Assembly: GCF_018709685.1 (NCBI RefSeq)
Contig: NZ_JABDHQ010000001.1
Span: 1 to 64,000, forward strand
Length of the DNA stretch: 64,000 nt
Origin: Akkermansia muciniphila
GTDB lineage: Bacteria > Verrucomicrobiota > Verrucomicrobiia > Verrucomicrobiales > Akkermansiaceae
Reading direction: 5' to 3'
The translations under genes were made by a program, and so were the position numbers. This document shows positions 1 to 10,447 of the stretch, piece by piece (position 1 is the first letter of the stretch; every line of letters begins with the position of its first letter). The notes under the pieces were generated by a model. It had not been told where the DNA came from, ran no database searches, and saw nothing but the letters and a program-made list of their open reading frames with translations.

Positions 1-271
1 TCCATATCCTCAACCAAGAGGAAATAGGGCACAAAGGAGAAGGGCAGAGAGTCTTTCCCTTTTATCGGGAAAGGAGGGAAGGGTTCTACTTTTTCTGAAG
101 GGAACCGGGCGCCTTCCCCCGGTTTCCGCCCTCCCCCCTGCATGGCGCGCTCTTTCCATGGAGACGGAATGCCTTCCCATCTTCCCCGAAGGAGGCCGGA
201 GCCGCCGGTTTTCGAATGGACGGAAGGATTTTTTCTGCTATATATAGGAAGTTTTCATTATTTCGCCATTT
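1..271. other. Upstream region without a recognised gene
   Basis: I see no convincing gene here. The stretch holds a GC-rich hairpin (arms 101-109 and 118-127, GGAACCGGG against CCCGGTTTCC with one bulged base), which could end transcription from a gene left of the window. An AT-rich TATATATA tract at about 240-247 lies some 25 bases before the next start codon and could be part of a promoter. Both readings are inference. Confidence 0.4.
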
Positions 272-1240
272 ATGAAAAGATCATTCTGGATTGGAATTAT
301 TTGCGCTGTCTGCTGCCTGGGAAGCATCCCTCTTTCATCCGCTGTACAAACAGCCAGTGTAGGCTCCACTTTTTCCTGCACCTTCCTGGATTCCGGCGAC
401 CAGGGATTTTTTGATTCGTCAAGCACCCATACATGGGACCAGGGCCAGATAGACGCCGCCCTACGGGCGCTGTCCACCTGGGACAGCTTAATCACTTCTA
501 CCCCCGGCAGGACGCTTACCGTGGGCCTCACCTGGTACGACGGCGCCAATTCCTCCACCCTGGCCTCCGCCTATTCCCCTTATTTTTACTACCAGTCCAA
601 CGGACCGCAGCAGGTTTCCACCCTGGCGGAGTCCGTCTGGCGCGATGGAAGCACAAGGGCCGGCACAGGTTATGATATTTACATCCAGTGCAATACCGCC
701 CATTTGAATTCCCTTTACTATGAGGCCGCCTTATCCCCGGAGCATACCGGGAAATATGATTTTCAAAGCATTCTGACCCATGAGGTGGGGCATACCGTAG
801 GGTTCCTCTCCCTGGCTACACAGAACAGTACCTTCCAGGTCCAGTCCGGGAATGCTTCCGCAGCATACAGCACCATGCTGTATACCCGGTATGATTCCCT
901 GTTAACCAACCGGGAAGGCCAGTCCATCGTGGAAAAGGCGGGGAACGGAAATACGGCGTTTACACTGGGAGAAACCCTGTCGCTAGCCGATACCGGGTTG
1001 ACCGCCTATAATCCCTCCACGTGGCAGCAAGGGTCCAGCATGGCCCATATTGACAGCGCGAGCGATCCGGACGCCCTCATGCAGTATTCCCTTTCTCCGG
1101 ATACCTACCACCGCACCCTGACAGAGGGGGAAATGGAACTGATGCGCTCCATGGGCTGGAACATGGTGCCGGAACCCTGCACCTCCGCGCTTGCCCTTTT
1201 GGGGCTGGCCGCGCTGACGTTGCGGAGACGCCGTTGCTGA
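272..1240 (+). CDS. PEP-CTERM secreted metalloprotease-like protein
   Basis: A 322-residue exported protein. Residues 1-24 form a signal peptide (MKRS start, hydrophobic core, SSA). A zinc-metalloprotease motif HEVGH lies at residues 170-174 and continues TVGF; the third metal-binding His of classical metzincins is not at its usual spacing (a Ser is there). This resembles the HEVGH-containing proteins found with PEP-CTERM tags in environmental bacteria. The C-terminus has the sorting signal: VPEP, a short hydrophobic stretch and a final RRRR. Such tags are known to be recognised by exosortase, so the protein probably ends up at the cell surface or outside. The start is an ATG at 272 preceded by AT-rich sequence. 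It converges on clpB, with a strong hairpin between them. The substrate is unknown, and proteolytic activity is inferred from the motif only. Confidence 0.8.
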   Translation: MKRSFWIGIICAVCCLGSIPLSSAVQTASVGSTFSCTFLDSGDQGFFDSSSTHTWDQGQIDAALRALSTWDSLITSTPGRTLTVGLTWYDGANSSTLASAYSPYFYYQSNGPQQVSTLAESVWRDGSTRAGTGYDIYIQCNTAHLNSLYYEAALSPEHTGKYDFQSILTHEVGHTVGFLSLATQNSTFQVQSGNASAAYSTMLYTRYDSLLTNREGQSIVEKAGNGNTAFTLGETLSLADTGLTAYNPSTWQQGSSMAHIDSASDPDALMQYSLSPDTYHRTLTEGEMELMRSMGWNMVPEPCTSALALLGLAALTLRRRRC

Positions 1241-1292
1241 CGGCATGGCGCTCCCGGGTTTTCCTTTATCCACCAGGTTCAGGCATTCATAG

Positions 1293-1330
1293 CATAAGGG
1301 CGCTCCTGACAGGGAGCGCCCTTATGGTTT
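1293..1330. terminator. Bidirectional Rho-independent terminator
   Basis: A perfect 14-bp stem (1293-1306 and 1313-1326, CATAAGGGCGCTCC against GGAGCGCCCTTATG) with a 6-base loop, followed by GTTTT. It lies between the convergent metalloprotease-like gene and clpB, so it can serve both. Confidence 0.85.
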
Positions 1331-1364
1331 TCCCGGCAATGCGCCGGAGAAGCAGGTTTTCCGG

Positions 1365-3947
1365 TTATTTCTTTTCCTTGGTAAAGTCAAGCTTGCCGCC
1401 CTTTTCCCTCACCACGATTTCCGTTCCTTCCGGGAATTCCCCTTCCAGGAGCTTGAGGCTGAGGGGATCCAGCAGGTCATGCTGGATGGCGCGCTTGAGC
1501 GGACGGGCTCCGTAGACGGGATCAAAGCCATGATCCGCCACCAGGGCCGTAGCCTCCGGAGTCATGCGCAGGAACAGGCCTTTGGCTTCCAGGCGTTTGC
1601 GGACACGCTTAAGCTGAATGTCCACAATGCCCTTGAGTTCTTCCGCCGTCAGGCGGTCAAAGATGATGATTTCATCAATGCGGTTCAGGAATTCCGGCCT
1701 GAAGTGGCCGCGCAGGGCATCCAGGGCCTTGGCTTCCCGCTGTTCCGGGTTGGATTCATTAAGGATGTACTGGCTGCCTATGTTGGAGGTCATGATGATG
1801 ACCGTGTTGCGGAAGTCGACCGTACGCCCCTGCCCGTCCGTGATGCGGCCGTCATCCAGTACCTGGAGCAGCACGTTGAAGACGTCCGGATGGGCTTTTT
1901 CAATTTCATCAAAGAGGACCACGCAGTACGGATGGCGGCGCACGGCTTCAGAGAGCTGGCCGCCTTCTTCATAACCCACGTATCCGGGAGGCGCTCCAAT
2001 GAGGCGCGCTACGGAGTGCTTTTCCATGTATTCCGACATGTCAATGCGGACGATGGCGTTTTCATTGTCAAAGAGGAATTCCGCCAACGCCTTGCTGAGC
2101 TCCGTCTTGCCCACGCCCGTGGGCCCCAGGAACAGGAAGGAGCCGATGGGCTTGTTTTCATCCTGAAGTCCCGCGCGGGCACGCCTCACGGCGTCGGACA
2201 CGGCCTTGACGGCCTGCTTCTGCCCGATCACCCGGGCGCCCAGGCGTTCTTCCATGTGCACCAGCTTGACGCGTTCCCCTTCCTGCAGGCGGTCGGCGGG
2301 AATGCCCGTCCAGGTAGCCACCACCTTGGCGATGTCCGCCTCCGTGACTTCCTCCTTCAGCAGGCCTCCGTCTTCCTTCTGCATTTTGTTAAGCTTTTCC
2401 TTGCCTTCCTTCAGGGCCTGTTCGGCTGCCGGGAGTTCACCGTACGTGATTTCGGAGGCGCGGGTCAAGTCCCCCATCCGCTTGGCCCGTTCACTTTCCA
2501 GTTTCAGGGCTTCTATTTTTTCCTGTTCCACACGCACGGCGTCCAGAGCGGCTTTTTCACTCTTCCATTTGGCAATCATGGAGCCTGATTTTTCCTTTAG
2601 GTCAGCCAGGTCCTTGGTGATTTTTTCCAGCCGGGCCTTGCTGTCCGCGTCTTTCTCCTTAGCCAGGGCCTGCCGCTCCATTTCAAGCTGCATGCCCTCG
2701 CGTTCAATCTGGTCGATCTCCGTGGGCATGGAGTCCAGCTCAATCTTGAGCCTGGCCGCCGCTTCGTCCACCAGGTCCACCGCCTTGTCAGGCAGGAAAC
2801 GGTCGGAAATGTAACGGTCGGAAAGGGTGGCCGCCGCCACAATGGCGCCGTCCGTAATGCGCACGCCATGGTGCACTTCATAACGCTCCTTCAGGCCGCG
2901 CAGGATGGCAATGGTGTCTTCCACGCTGGGTTCCGCCACCATGACGGGCTGGAACCGGCGTTCCAGGGCGGCATCCTTTTCAATGTATTTGCGGTATTCA
3001 TCCAGCGTTGTCGCGCCGATGGTACGCAGTTCACCGCGGGCCAGCGCAGGCTTGAGCAGGTTGGAGGCGTCCACGGCCCCTTCACTGGCGCCCGCTCCCA
3101 CAATGGTGTGCAGTTCGTCAATGAACAGGATGATTTCACCGTTGGAGTCCGTCACTTCCTTGAGGAAGGATTTCAGGCGCTCTTCAAATTCGCCGCGGTA
3201 TTTGGCCCCCGCGAGCATGGACCCGATGTTCAGGGAAATGATGCGCTTGTTGCGCATGCTTTCCGGCACGTCCCCGTTGACAATGCGGCGCGCGAGGCCT
3301 TCCGCAATGGCGGTCTTGCCCACGCCGGGCTCCCCGATGAGCACGGGGTTATTCTTGGTCCGGCGGGAAAGGATCTGGAGGACGCGGCGGATTTCCGTAT
3401 CACGGCCGATGACGGGGTCAATTTTTCCGGCGCGGGCGCGGGCCGTCAGGTCCGTACCGTATTTTTCCAGCGTCTGGTACTTGCCTTCCGGATTGTCGTC
3501 CGTCACGCGCTGGTTGCCGCGCACTTCCTTCATGGCGGCCAGATAGTTGTCCTTGGTCAATCCAAAGGTGTCCGTCAGCTGGTGCACCTTGTTCTGCGTA
3601 TCCAGGGCGCCCAGCATGAAGTGTTCCACGCTGAGGTAGTCGTCCTTGAGCTTTTTGCGCTCTTCTTCCGCGGCGTTCATCACCGTCTCCAGGTCACGCC
3701 CCATGCGGGGCTGCGTGGTTGCCCCGCTCTGGGAGGGTTCGCGGGCCACTTCCCTCTGCGCCGCCTGCAGCAGCAGGCCCGGATCACAGGAGGCTTTCCG
3801 GAGAATGGGGGACAGGATGCCGCCGTCCTGCTCGAGCAACGCTACCAGAACGTCCAGAGAGGAAATTTCTGGCTTCCCGAGCCGCCCCGCAGTCTGCTGC
3901 GCCTGCATCAGCGCTTCCTGAAATTTTGTTGTTAGATTGTTAAGCAT
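1365..3947 (-). CDS. clpB: ATP-dependent disaggregase ClpB
   Basis: ClpB of 860 residues, a normal length. It is a hexameric AAA+ chaperone that, with DnaK, pulls polypeptides out of aggregates in the cytoplasm. Visible in order: an N-terminal Clp repeat domain, the first AAA+ module with Walker A GEPGVGKT and Walker B LFIDELHT, a long coiled-coil middle domain rich in Glu/Lys, a second AAA+ module with Walker A GPTGVGKT and Walker [10 protein letters not shown], and a C-terminal D2-small domain. The chosen start is the ATG at 3947 (MLNNLTTKF), which begins the conserved N-domain; a longer frame to 3983 would add an unconserved, hydrophobic dozen residues. It is divergent from the GH27 gene. 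No clear heat-shock (CIRCE) operator was seen upstream. Confidence 0.97.
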   Translation of the reverse strand: MLNNLTTKFQEALMQAQQTAGRLGKPEISSLDVLVALLEQDGGILSPILRKASCDPGLLLQAAQREVAREPSQSGATTQPRMGRDLETVMNAAEEERKKLKDDYLSVEHFMLGALDTQNKVHQLTDTFGLTKDNYLAAMKEVRGNQRVTDDNPEGKYQTLEKYGTDLTARARAGKIDPVIGRDTEIRRVLQILSRRTKNNPVLIGEPGVGKTAIAEGLARRIVNGDVPESMRNKRIISLNIGSMLAGAKYRGEFEERLKSFLKEVTDSNGEIILFIDELHTIVGAGASEGAVDASNLLKPALARGELRTIGATTLDEYRKYIEKDAALERRFQPVMVAEPSVEDTIAILRGLKERYEVHHGVRITDGAIVAAATLSDRYISDRFLPDKAVDLVDEAAARLKIELDSMPTEIDQIEREGMQLEMERQALAKEKDADSKARLEKITKDLADLKEKSGSMIAKWKSEKAALDAVRVEQEKIEALKLESERAKRMGDLTRASEITYGELPAAEQALKEGKEKLNKMQKEDGGLLKEEVTEADIAKVVATWTGIPADRLQEGERVKLVHMEERLGARVIGQKQAVKAVSDAVRRARAGLQDENKPIGSFLFLGPTGVGKTELSKALAEFLFDNENAIVRIDMSEYMEKHSVARLIGAPPGYVGYEEGGQLSEAVRRHPYCVVLFDEIEKAHPDVFNVLLQVLDDGRITDGQGRTVDFRNTVIIMTSNIGSQYILNESNPEQREAKALDALRGHFRPEFLNRIDEIIIFDRLTAEELKGIVDIQLKRVRKRLEAKGLFLRMTPEATALVADHGFDPVYGARPLKRAIQHDLLDPLSLKLLEGEFPEGTEIVVREKGGKLDFTKEKK

Positions 3948-4136
3948 GGTATGTTGGTAATTTAGACATAAGAATAACTCCAACCGTTGAATGGGAAAGC
4001 AGGATTTTTCCTGTTATCCGGATTTTTTTTGACCCTTCAAACTGCCTGTAATATTCTCATGTGCCCGGCGTATTTTTAAAAAACCCGCATTTTAGCTGCA
4101 ATTCCTTATTTCCTGTCTCCAGTTTCAGTTGTTCCT

Positions 4137-5741
4137 ATGATCCGCATTCCTTTTCTTTCGTTTCTCTGCTTCGCCCTGCTCGTGGCCCATACAGCCGCTT
4201 CCGGCAGGGAAATGCCTTCCCCGTATCCGGCTCCGGAACCGGGCGTGCGCCTGACCCCTCCGGAATCCCCGGCGCCCCTGATTAATGAACCGCGGCTTTT
4301 CGGAGCCACTCCCGGCGCGCCCATCCAGATGTCCATCAGCGCGAGCGGGAAGCGTCCGATGAGTTTTGCGGCCGCCAAGCTTCCTCCGGGATTGAAGCTG
4401 GACAGGGAAACCGGCGTCATTACCGGAAGAATCAGCCGCCCGGGCACTTACTCCTTTCCCGTGCAGGCGAGCAACAGCCACGGTAAAACCACCGGGACCA
4501 TGACCGTCCGCATCGGAAAGGAGATCTGCCTGACGCCTCCCATGGGCTGGAGCAGCTGGTATTCCTACAGCGGCGGCGTCAGCCAGGAAAATATCCTGAA
4601 AACCGCCCGGCTGATGGTGGAGTCCGGACTGGCCCAGTACGGTTATTCCTACGTCAACATTGACGACTGCTGGCAGGGCAGCCGGGGCGGCAAGTACCGC
4701 GCCATCCAGCCCAACAAACGTTTTCCGGACATGAAGTCCATGTGCCGTGAAATCCACCGCCTGGGGCTGAAGGCGGGGATTTATTCCACCCCCTGGATGG
4801 GCACTTACGCCGGCTACATGGGCGGCACTTCCCCCAATTCCCAGGGGGATTATTCCTCCCTGGCCCTTCCCGAGAATAAACGCCCGCAGCCCGACCAGCT
4901 GTTCGGAGGCTGTCCCGGTTCCCAGCGGCTGGGAGCCGCCAAAATCGGCCCCGTATGGATGGTTTCCCAGGACGCCAAGCAGTGGGCGGAATGGGGTTTT
5001 GACTACGTCAAGATGGACTGGTACCTGATCGACGTGCCGAGCACGGAAAGAATTTCCGCCGATTTGAAGAAGAGCGGCCGGGACATCGTCTTGAGCGTTT
5101 CCAATTCCACTCCGTTTGAGATTGCCGGCCCCATCAGCAAAACGGCCAACGTCTGGCGTACCACCGGGGATATTGAGGATCACTGGGGGAGCTTGAAGAA
5201 GATCGCCTCCTCCCAGGAAAAATGGCAGCCCTATGCCGGACCGGGGCACTGGAATGATCCGGACATGCTCCAGATCGGCCGCCTGGGCAAGGTCGGGAAG
5301 GCGAACACCACGTTCCAGCCCACCCGTCTGACGCCGGACGAGCAGTATTTTCAAATGTCCTTCTGGGCCATGATCTCCGCCCCCCTGATTATTTCATGTG
5401 ATCTGGAGCACCTGGACGATTTCACGCGGGGCATCCTGTGCAACCGGGAAGTGATTGCCGTGAACCAGACGTTTCACGGCCCCTCGGAAAAGGTTTTAGC
5501 CCAAGATGGCTGCGAAGTCTGGATCAAGCCCCTGGGGGAAGGCCGTACTGCCGTCGGGTTTTTCAATACGGGCAATGAACGCCAGACCGTGAAGGTTCCC
5601 CTTTCCCTGCTTAAACTGAAATCTCCCCAGCATGTCCGCGACGTGTGGAAGCAGGAAAACGCCGGCACGGCGCGCCAGGAAATGAATGTGCAGCTCAACC
5701 CGCACGGAGCGGCCCTGTTCCTTCTGGAGGGTAAAAAATAG
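4137..5741 (+). CDS. GH27 alpha-galactosidase-like glycoside hydrolase
   Basis: A 534-residue secreted enzyme. A signal peptide (about 1-22) is followed by an Ig-like putative-carbohydrate domain of the He_PIG type (about 50-128, with the typical LPPGLKLD...TGVITG pattern). A GH27 TIM barrel starts at TPPMGWSSW (133-141) and includes the NIDDCW motif (174-179). By family knowledge the nucleophile is Asp294 in VKMDW and the acid/base is probably Asp345 in WRTTGDI. A small C-terminal beta-sandwich follows. GH27 retains configuration and releases terminal alpha-linked galactose (or N-acetylgalactosamine in some members), so blood-group-type ends on mucin glycans are plausible substrates. The exact specificity cannot be read from the sequence. 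It is divergent from clpB and convergent with the kdp operon. Confidence 0.92.
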   Translation: MIRIPFLSFLCFALLVAHTAASGREMPSPYPAPEPGVRLTPPESPAPLINEPRLFGATPGAPIQMSISASGKRPMSFAAAKLPPGLKLDRETGVITGRISRPGTYSFPVQASNSHGKTTGTMTVRIGKEICLTPPMGWSSWYSYSGGVSQENILKTARLMVESGLAQYGYSYVNIDDCWQGSRGGKYRAIQPNKRFPDMKSMCREIHRLGLKAGIYSTPWMGTYAGYMGGTSPNSQGDYSSLALPENKRPQPDQLFGGCPGSQRLGAAKIGPVWMVSQDAKQWAEWGFDYVKMDWYLIDVPSTERISADLKKSGRDIVLSVSNSTPFEIAGPISKTANVWRTTGDIEDHWGSLKKIASSQEKWQPYAGPGHWNDPDMLQIGRLGKVGKANTTFQPTRLTPDEQYFQMSFWAMISAPLIISCDLEHLDDFTRGILCNREVIAVNQTFHGPSEKVLAQDGCEVWIKPLGEGRTAVGFFNTGNERQTVKVPLSLLKLKSPQHVRDVWKQENAGTARQEMNVQLNPHGAALFLLEGKK

Positions 5742-5785
5742 CCCGTGGGCCGGGAGGCCGCCTTCCGCCGCTTCATCAATAAAAA

Positions 5786-5875
5786 CCGCCCCGGCTGCCG
5801 GAGAAAGATGCGGAACCAAGGCGCCGGCTGACGCCGGGCGATTTTCCGCCGGGATTATTCTCCGGACCGGGGCGG
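5786..5875. repeat. Long interrupted palindrome between convergent genes
   Basis: A nested stem of about 90 bases: CCGCCCCGG (5786-5794) pairs with CCGGGGCGG (5867-5875), CCGGAGAA (5798-5805) with TTCTCCGG (5858-5865), and GCGGAA (5810-5815) with TTCCGC (5844-5849). A further GC-rich mini-hairpin sits at the tip. It occupies the gap between the GH27 gene and kdpC. It could be a shared terminator, a REP-like element or a small structured RNA. There is a short A tract just before the left arm, which would be a U tract for minus-strand transcription. Confidence 0.7.
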
Positions 5876-5892
5876 CGTGGCGTTCCCTACCG

Positions 5893-6459
5893 CTAACCAC
5901 GGGGCAATGTATCCAGCGCGGCGTTCAGGGTCATCACGTTGATCACGTTTTCCCCCAGAATGCCACCCCGGACGAAGTGTTCCGCCACCAGTTCCCGGAT
6001 TTTTTCCGGGGGCAGTCCGCGCGCGGCGGCCACACGGTTCAACTGGAATTCCGCCGCTTCCGGAGAGATGAAGGATTCCAGTCCGCTGCCGGACGCAAAG
6101 AGCATATCCGCCGGAACAGGCGTTTCCTCCGGCAGGTTGTGGGCTTTCAGCAGGGCCGCCCTGCGCTCTGCCACTGTCTTGACCAGCTCCCCGGAGGTCC
6201 AGGAGAGGTTGCTGGCTCCGGAAGGCATGGTGGCGTAGTCCCCGGCGGAGGGCCGGGGCCAGAAGTACCGGGCGGAGGTGAAGGGCTGGGCGATGAGCTC
6301 CGAGGCGATGACTTCCCCCCGTTCATTCCGGATCAGGGAACCGTGCGCCTGGTGGGGGAACAGAACCAGGCTGACAAGCGTGACAGCCAGGGGGTAAATG
6401 CCGCCGGTGATGACGGCCAGCGCCAGAAACAGGCGCAGATTGGGAAATGTCCATTTCAT
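5893..6459 (-). CDS. kdpC: Potassium-transporting ATPase subunit KdpC
   Basis: KdpC, 188 residues, the single-span periplasm-facing subunit that stabilises the KdpFABC complex and is thought to help present K+ and ATP. One N-terminal membrane segment (about 8-32) is followed by the conserved periplasmic part, with FWPRPSAGDYATMPSGASNLSWTS-type sequence around residues 70-90, and PPEKIRELV near the C-terminus. It is the last gene of kdpABC, 29 bases after kdpB. Confidence 0.96.
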   Translation of the reverse strand: MKWTFPNLRLFLALAVITGGIYPLAVTLVSLVLFPHQAHGSLIRNERGEVIASELIAQPFTSARYFWPRPSAGDYATMPSGASNLSWTSGELVKTVAERRAALLKAHNLPEETPVPADMLFASGSGLESFISPEAAEFQLNRVAAARGLPPEKIRELVAEHFVRGGILGENVINVMTLNAALDTLPRG

Positions 6460-6488
6460 AATGATTCAGCAGGTTGGGTTTGGATTGT

Positions 6489-8603
6489 TCAGACAAGGCG
6501 CAGGGCGGTGACGGCCATGTCAATGAGCTTGATGCCGATGAAAGGCGCAATCAGGCCGCCTACCCCGTAAATGAGGATGTTGCGTTTCAGCAGGGAGGAC
6601 GCTCCCGCCGGGCGGTAGGAAACCCCTTTCAGGGCCAGCGGGATCAGCGCCACGATAATGAGGGCGTTGAAGATCACGGCGCTGAGGATGGCGCTCTGGG
6701 GGGAGTGCAGGCCCATCACGTTCAGGGTGGAGAGCGGCCCCTGGGCCATGCCGCCAGCTACAAAGAGACCGGCAAACATGGCGGGGATGATGGCGAAGTA
6801 CTTGGCCACGTCATTGGCGAAGGAGAAGGTGGTCAGCGCGCCGCGGGTGATCAGCATTTGCTTGCCGATTTCCACGATTTCAATCAGCTTGGTCGGGTTG
6901 CTGTCCAGGTCCACCATGTTGCCGGCCTCCCGGGCGGCCTGCGTGCCGGTGTTCATCGCCACGCCCACGTCGGCCTGGGCCAGGGCGGGAGCGTCGTTGG
7001 TGCCGTCCCCGGTCATGGCCACCAGATGGCCTTCCGCCTGTTCTTCACGGATGCGCGCCAGCTTCATTTCCGGCGTAGCTTCCGCAATGAAGTCGTCCAC
7101 CCCGGCCTCCGCCGCAATGGATGCGGCAGTCAGGGCATTGTCCCCGGTCACCATGACGGTGCGGATGCCCATGGCCCGGAGCCGGGCGAAGCGTTCCTTG
7201 ATGCCGCCCTTGACGATGTCCTTCAGATAGATGACGCCCAGTACGTCCCTTCCCCGGGCCACCACCAGCGGCGTGCCGCCCGCCCGCGCGACGTTCTGCA
7301 CGGTCATTTCCACCTCTTGCGGGAAGGTTCCGCCCTGGTCCTTCACCCACTGCGCCACGCTTTCCGCAGCGCCCTTCCGGATGGAAACGGCCGGCTGGCC
7401 ATCGTGCTCCGCCATGTCCACGCCGCTCATGCGGGTGGAAGCGGAGAATGGAACAAAGGAGATGTGGTCCGCGTCCATGTGGCGGCCCCGGATCCCGAAC
7501 TGCTTTTTGGCCAGCACCACGATGCTGCGGCCTTCCGGCGTTTCATCAGACAGGGAGGCGAGCTGGGCGGCTTCCGCCAGCTGCCGGTCCTCCACGCCGG
7601 GCGCAGGCAGGAATTCATTCGCCATGCGGTTGCCGAAGGTGATAGTTCCGGTCTTGTCCAGCATCAGCACATCAATGTCCCCGGCCGCTTCCACGGCACG
7701 GCCGGACGTAGCCAGCACGTTCCGGCGCACCAGCCGGTCAATGCCGCTGATGCCGATGGCGCTCAGCAGGCCGCCGATCGTCGTCGGGATCAGGCACACC
7801 AGCAGGGAGACCAGGATGGGCAGGGAGATATGGCCGTCCGCCCTGAAACCGAGCGCCCGGGCGGAATCTTCAATGTATCCGGCCATGGCTGGGAGGGAAA
7901 GCACTACGGCAATGAAGACGATGGTCAGCGCCACCAGCAGGATGCCCAGCGCGATTTCATTGGGCGTCTTCTGCCGGCTGGCGCCTTCCACCATGGCGAT
8001 CATGCGGTCCAGGAAGGTATTGCCCGGTTCCGCCGTGATGCGGATGACGATGCCGTCACTGATCACGCGGGTGCCCCCCGTTACGGCGCTGCGGTCGCCC
8101 CCGCTTTCACGGATGACCGGGGCGGATTCCCCGGTAATGGCAGATTCGTCCACGCTGGCGATGCCTTCAATCACCTCGCCGTCCAGCGGGATGACGTCCC
8201 CGGCCTCGCACAGCACTTTCTGTCCCTTGCGCAGCTCGGAAACGGAGACGATTTCCTCCGTGCCCTTATCCGTCAGGAGGCGGGCGTTCACATAGACGCG
8301 CATTTTTTTCAGGGCGTCCGCCTGGGCCTTTCCACGGCCTTCTGCCAATGCTTCCGCAAAGTTGGCGAACAGGACGGTGAACCAGAGCCAGAGCGTGATT
8401 TGCAGGGTAAAGCCGAAGGGCTGCCCGGCAGCGATATCCCTGACAAGGACAATTGTGGCAATCAGGGCGCCGATGGCCGTGACGAACATCACGAAGTTTT
8501 TAGACAGGGAGCGCGGGTCAAATTTGCGCAGCGCGTCCCTGAAGGCCGTTTTCAGCATGGCCCCGGTGCACCAGGATTGATTCTTTTTTTCTTCTTTCAT
8601 CAT
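6489..8603 (-). CDS. kdpB: Potassium-transporting P-type ATPase subunit KdpB
   Basis: KdpB, 704 residues, the catalytic P-type ATPase of the high-affinity K+ uptake complex in the inner membrane. It has the phosphorylation site DKTGT (Asp316), the actuator motif TGES (157-160), the [17 protein letters not shown] hinge motif, and about seven membrane segments. The Ser in TGES is the residue known in E. coli to be phosphorylated to inhibit the pump, and it is retained here. The start is an ATG-ATG pair at 8603, 30 bases after kdpA. Confidence 0.98.
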   Translation of the reverse strand: MMKEEKKNQSWCTGAMLKTAFRDALRKFDPRSLSKNFVMFVTAIGALIATIVLVRDIAAGQPFGFTLQITLWLWFTVLFANFAEALAEGRGKAQADALKKMRVYVNARLLTDKGTEEIVSVSELRKGQKVLCEAGDVIPLDGEVIEGIASVDESAITGESAPVIRESGGDRSAVTGGTRVISDGIVIRITAEPGNTFLDRMIAMVEGASRQKTPNEIALGILLVALTIVFIAVVLSLPAMAGYIEDSARALGFRADGHISLPILVSLLVCLIPTTIGGLLSAIGISGIDRLVRRNVLATSGRAVEAAGDIDVLMLDKTGTITFGNRMANEFLPAPGVEDRQLAEAAQLASLSDETPEGRSIVVLAKKQFGIRGRHMDADHISFVPFSASTRMSGVDMAEHDGQPAVSIRKGAAESVAQWVKDQGGTFPQEVEMTVQNVARAGGTPLVVARGRDVLGVIYLKDIVKGGIKERFARLRAMGIRTVMVTGDNALTAASIAAEAGVDDFIAEATPEMKLARIREEQAEGHLVAMTGDGTNDAPALAQADVGVAMNTGTQAAREAGNMVDLDSNPTKLIEIVEIGKQMLITRGALTTFSFANDVAKYFAIIPAMFAGLFVAGGMAQGPLSTLNVMGLHSPQSAILSAVIFNALIIVALIPLALKGVSYRPAGASSLLKRNILIYGVGGLIAPFIGIKLIDMAVTALRLV

Positions 8604-8633
8604 CGTAACATCTGGATTGTTGGTGAATATGCC

Positions 8634-10334
8634 TTACAGCATGGTTCCCGAATACAGGAGCAAATGCTCCAGAATGGGCCCCAGGGCCAGGGCCGGGAAG
8701 AAGGTGAGGGCGCCTACAATCAGCACCACGGCCACCAGCAGGACCATGAACATCAGGTTGTCCGTCGCCATGGTGCCCTGGGCCGGCGGCGCGGTTTTCT
8801 TGGATACCATGCTGCCCGCAATGATCATCACCGGAATGATGGCTCCGAAGCGCGCCAGCAGCATCGCCAGGCCGCCCAGCAGGGAATAGAAAGGCGTATC
8901 CCCCACGGCCAGGCCCGCAAAGGCGCTGCCGTTGTTCCCGGCCTGGGAGCCGAAGCAGTACAGGATTTCCGTCAGTCCGTGAGGTCCGGCGTTGCAGATG
9001 GATTCACGCCCCACTTCCGTGGCGGCGGCCAGCCCGCTCATGACCAGGACGGCTATGCCGGGCAGCAGAACGCCCACCATGGACCAGCGCACTTCCCGCG
9101 CTTCAATTTTTTTGCCCAGGAATTCGGGGGTGCGCCCCACCATCAGGCCGCACAGGAACACAGTGATCATGGCGAACATCAGCATGCCGTACAGGCCGCA
9201 GCCCAGACCGCCAAAGATCACCTCCCCCAGCAGCATGTTGAACAGGGCGATGCCGCCGCCCAGCGGGGACATGCTGCAGTGCATGCAGTTCACGGAACCG
9301 TTGGAGGAAGCCGTGGTAGCCACGGACCAGAGGGAGCTGTTCGTAACCCCCAGGCGCACTTCCTTGCCCTCCAGCATTTCCATGCCGGGGAACAGCGGGT
9401 TGCCCGCGTGTTCCGCCCACTGGGACAGCCCGATAGTCGTCACGAGCAGAAGCATCATGGCGCCGAAGATGATCCAGCCCTGCTTCTTTTTCCCGATCAT
9501 CACGCCATAAGCGTACGGGCAGGCGCAGCCGATCAGGAGCAGGGAGAGCATTTCAACCATGTTGCTGAAGGGCGTGGGGTTTTCAAAGGGATGCGTGCTG
9601 TTGTTCCCGAAGAAGCCGCCGCCGTTCGTCCCAAGCTGCTTGATGGCCACCTGGGAGGCCGCCGGACCGTTGGGGATCACCTGTTCCACGCCATCCATGC
9701 CCGGCACGGTGACGGGCCCGTCAAAGGACTGCACCACTCCCTGGGAGACCAGCAGAAGCGCGACGACTACGGAAATCGGAATCAGGAAGTACAGGGTGCT
9801 GCGCGTCAGGTCCGCCCAGAAGTTGCCCAGGGTGGAGGCGCATTTCCTTTTCAGCCCGCGGATCAAGGCAGCCATGACGGCCAGCCCCGTGGCGGCGCTG
9901 ACGAAGTTCTGCACGCCCAGCCCGGTCATCTGCACAAAGTAGCTGATGCCCTCCGGCCCTTCGCCGGAGTAGAACTGCCAGTTCGTATTGGTCATGAAGC
10001 TGACGGCCGTATTCAGGGCAATGTCCCACCGCATGTTTTCCGTGCCGGCGGGATTCAGCGGCAGCCATTTCTGGCACAGCAGGGAAAGGAAGAGGATGAG
10101 GAATCCGGCGGCGTTGAACAGAAGAACGGCCGCCAGATACTTTTTCCAGTCCATTTCGCGGGAGGGGTCCACGCCGGCCACACGGTACGTGCAGCGCTCC
10201 ACGGGGCCCAGAACCGGGGAAAGCCAGGTCCGCTTTCCCTGTAAAACATTCGCCAGCCACTTCCCGAGCAACGGGGTGAAGGCGACCAGTATGCCTATGA
10301 ATAGGACAATGATTAACAAGTCGTGTGAGGACAT
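8634..10334 (-). CDS. kdpA: Potassium-transporting ATPase subunit KdpA
   Basis: KdpA, 566 residues, the channel-like K+-binding subunit related to the Trk/Ktr/HKT superfamily. About ten membrane segments and the filter-like loops are visible, for example NTNWQFYSGE, TNGGGFFGNNSTHPFENP and NNGSAFAGL. It is the first gene of kdpABC. No short kdpF-like reading frame was seen before it, although such a peptide (about 29 residues) is easily missed. Upstream lies a 10-bp stem-loop (10380-10424) and the outer-membrane gene. Confidence 0.97.
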   Translation of the reverse strand: MSSHDLLIIVLFIGILVAFTPLLGKWLANVLQGKRTWLSPVLGPVERCTYRVAGVDPSREMDWKKYLAAVLLFNAAGFLILFLSLLCQKWLPLNPAGTENMRWDIALNTAVSFMTNTNWQFYSGEGPEGISYFVQMTGLGVQNFVSAATGLAVMAALIRGLKRKCASTLGNFWADLTRSTLYFLIPISVVVALLLVSQGVVQSFDGPVTVPGMDGVEQVIPNGPAASQVAIKQLGTNGGGFFGNNSTHPFENPTPFSNMVEMLSLLLIGCACPYAYGVMIGKKKQGWIIFGAMMLLLVTTIGLSQWAEHAGNPLFPGMEMLEGKEVRLGVTNSSLWSVATTASSNGSVNCMHCSMSPLGGGIALFNMLLGEVIFGGLGCGLYGMLMFAMITVFLCGLMVGRTPEFLGKKIEAREVRWSMVGVLLPGIAVLVMSGLAAATEVGRESICNAGPHGLTEILYCFGSQAGNNGSAFAGLAVGDTPFYSLLGGLAMLLARFGAIIPVMIIAGSMVSKKTAPPAQGTMATDNLMFMVLLVAVVLIVGALTFFPALALGPILEHLLLYSGTML

Positions 10335-10379
10335 AACGCTACTCTATACATGTTCCGGAAATTCCGGGTAGTTAACAAA

Positions 10380-10424
10380 GGGCTTCCGGACATTAAGAAA
10401 TTGTTAATTTCCCTCCGGAAGCCC
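10380..10424. terminator. Stem-loop between the outer-membrane gene and kdpA
   Basis: GGGCTTCCGG (10380-10389) pairs perfectly with CCGGAAGCCC (10415-10424). The 25-base AT-rich loop itself contains a small inverted repeat. On the minus strand it follows the barrel gene stop and is trailed by TTTGTTAAC, so it is either a weak terminator for that gene or a leader structure for kdpA. Confidence 0.6.
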
Positions 10425-10447
10425 GCTTTCATGCCGTCCGTACGCCG

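Noticed and set aside
4029-4054. TTGACC...TAATAT as a promoter for the GH27 gene
   Set aside because: Spacing is only 14 bases, too short for a usual sigma-70 promoter.
9679-9694. TGTTCCACG half-site inside kdpA as a third parS
   Set aside because: The second half of the palindrome is absent.
6474-10244. Very long plus-strand open frame opposite kdpA and kdpB
   Set aside because: It is the antisense shadow of GC-rich coding sequence; the opposite strand encodes unmistakable KdpA and KdpB.
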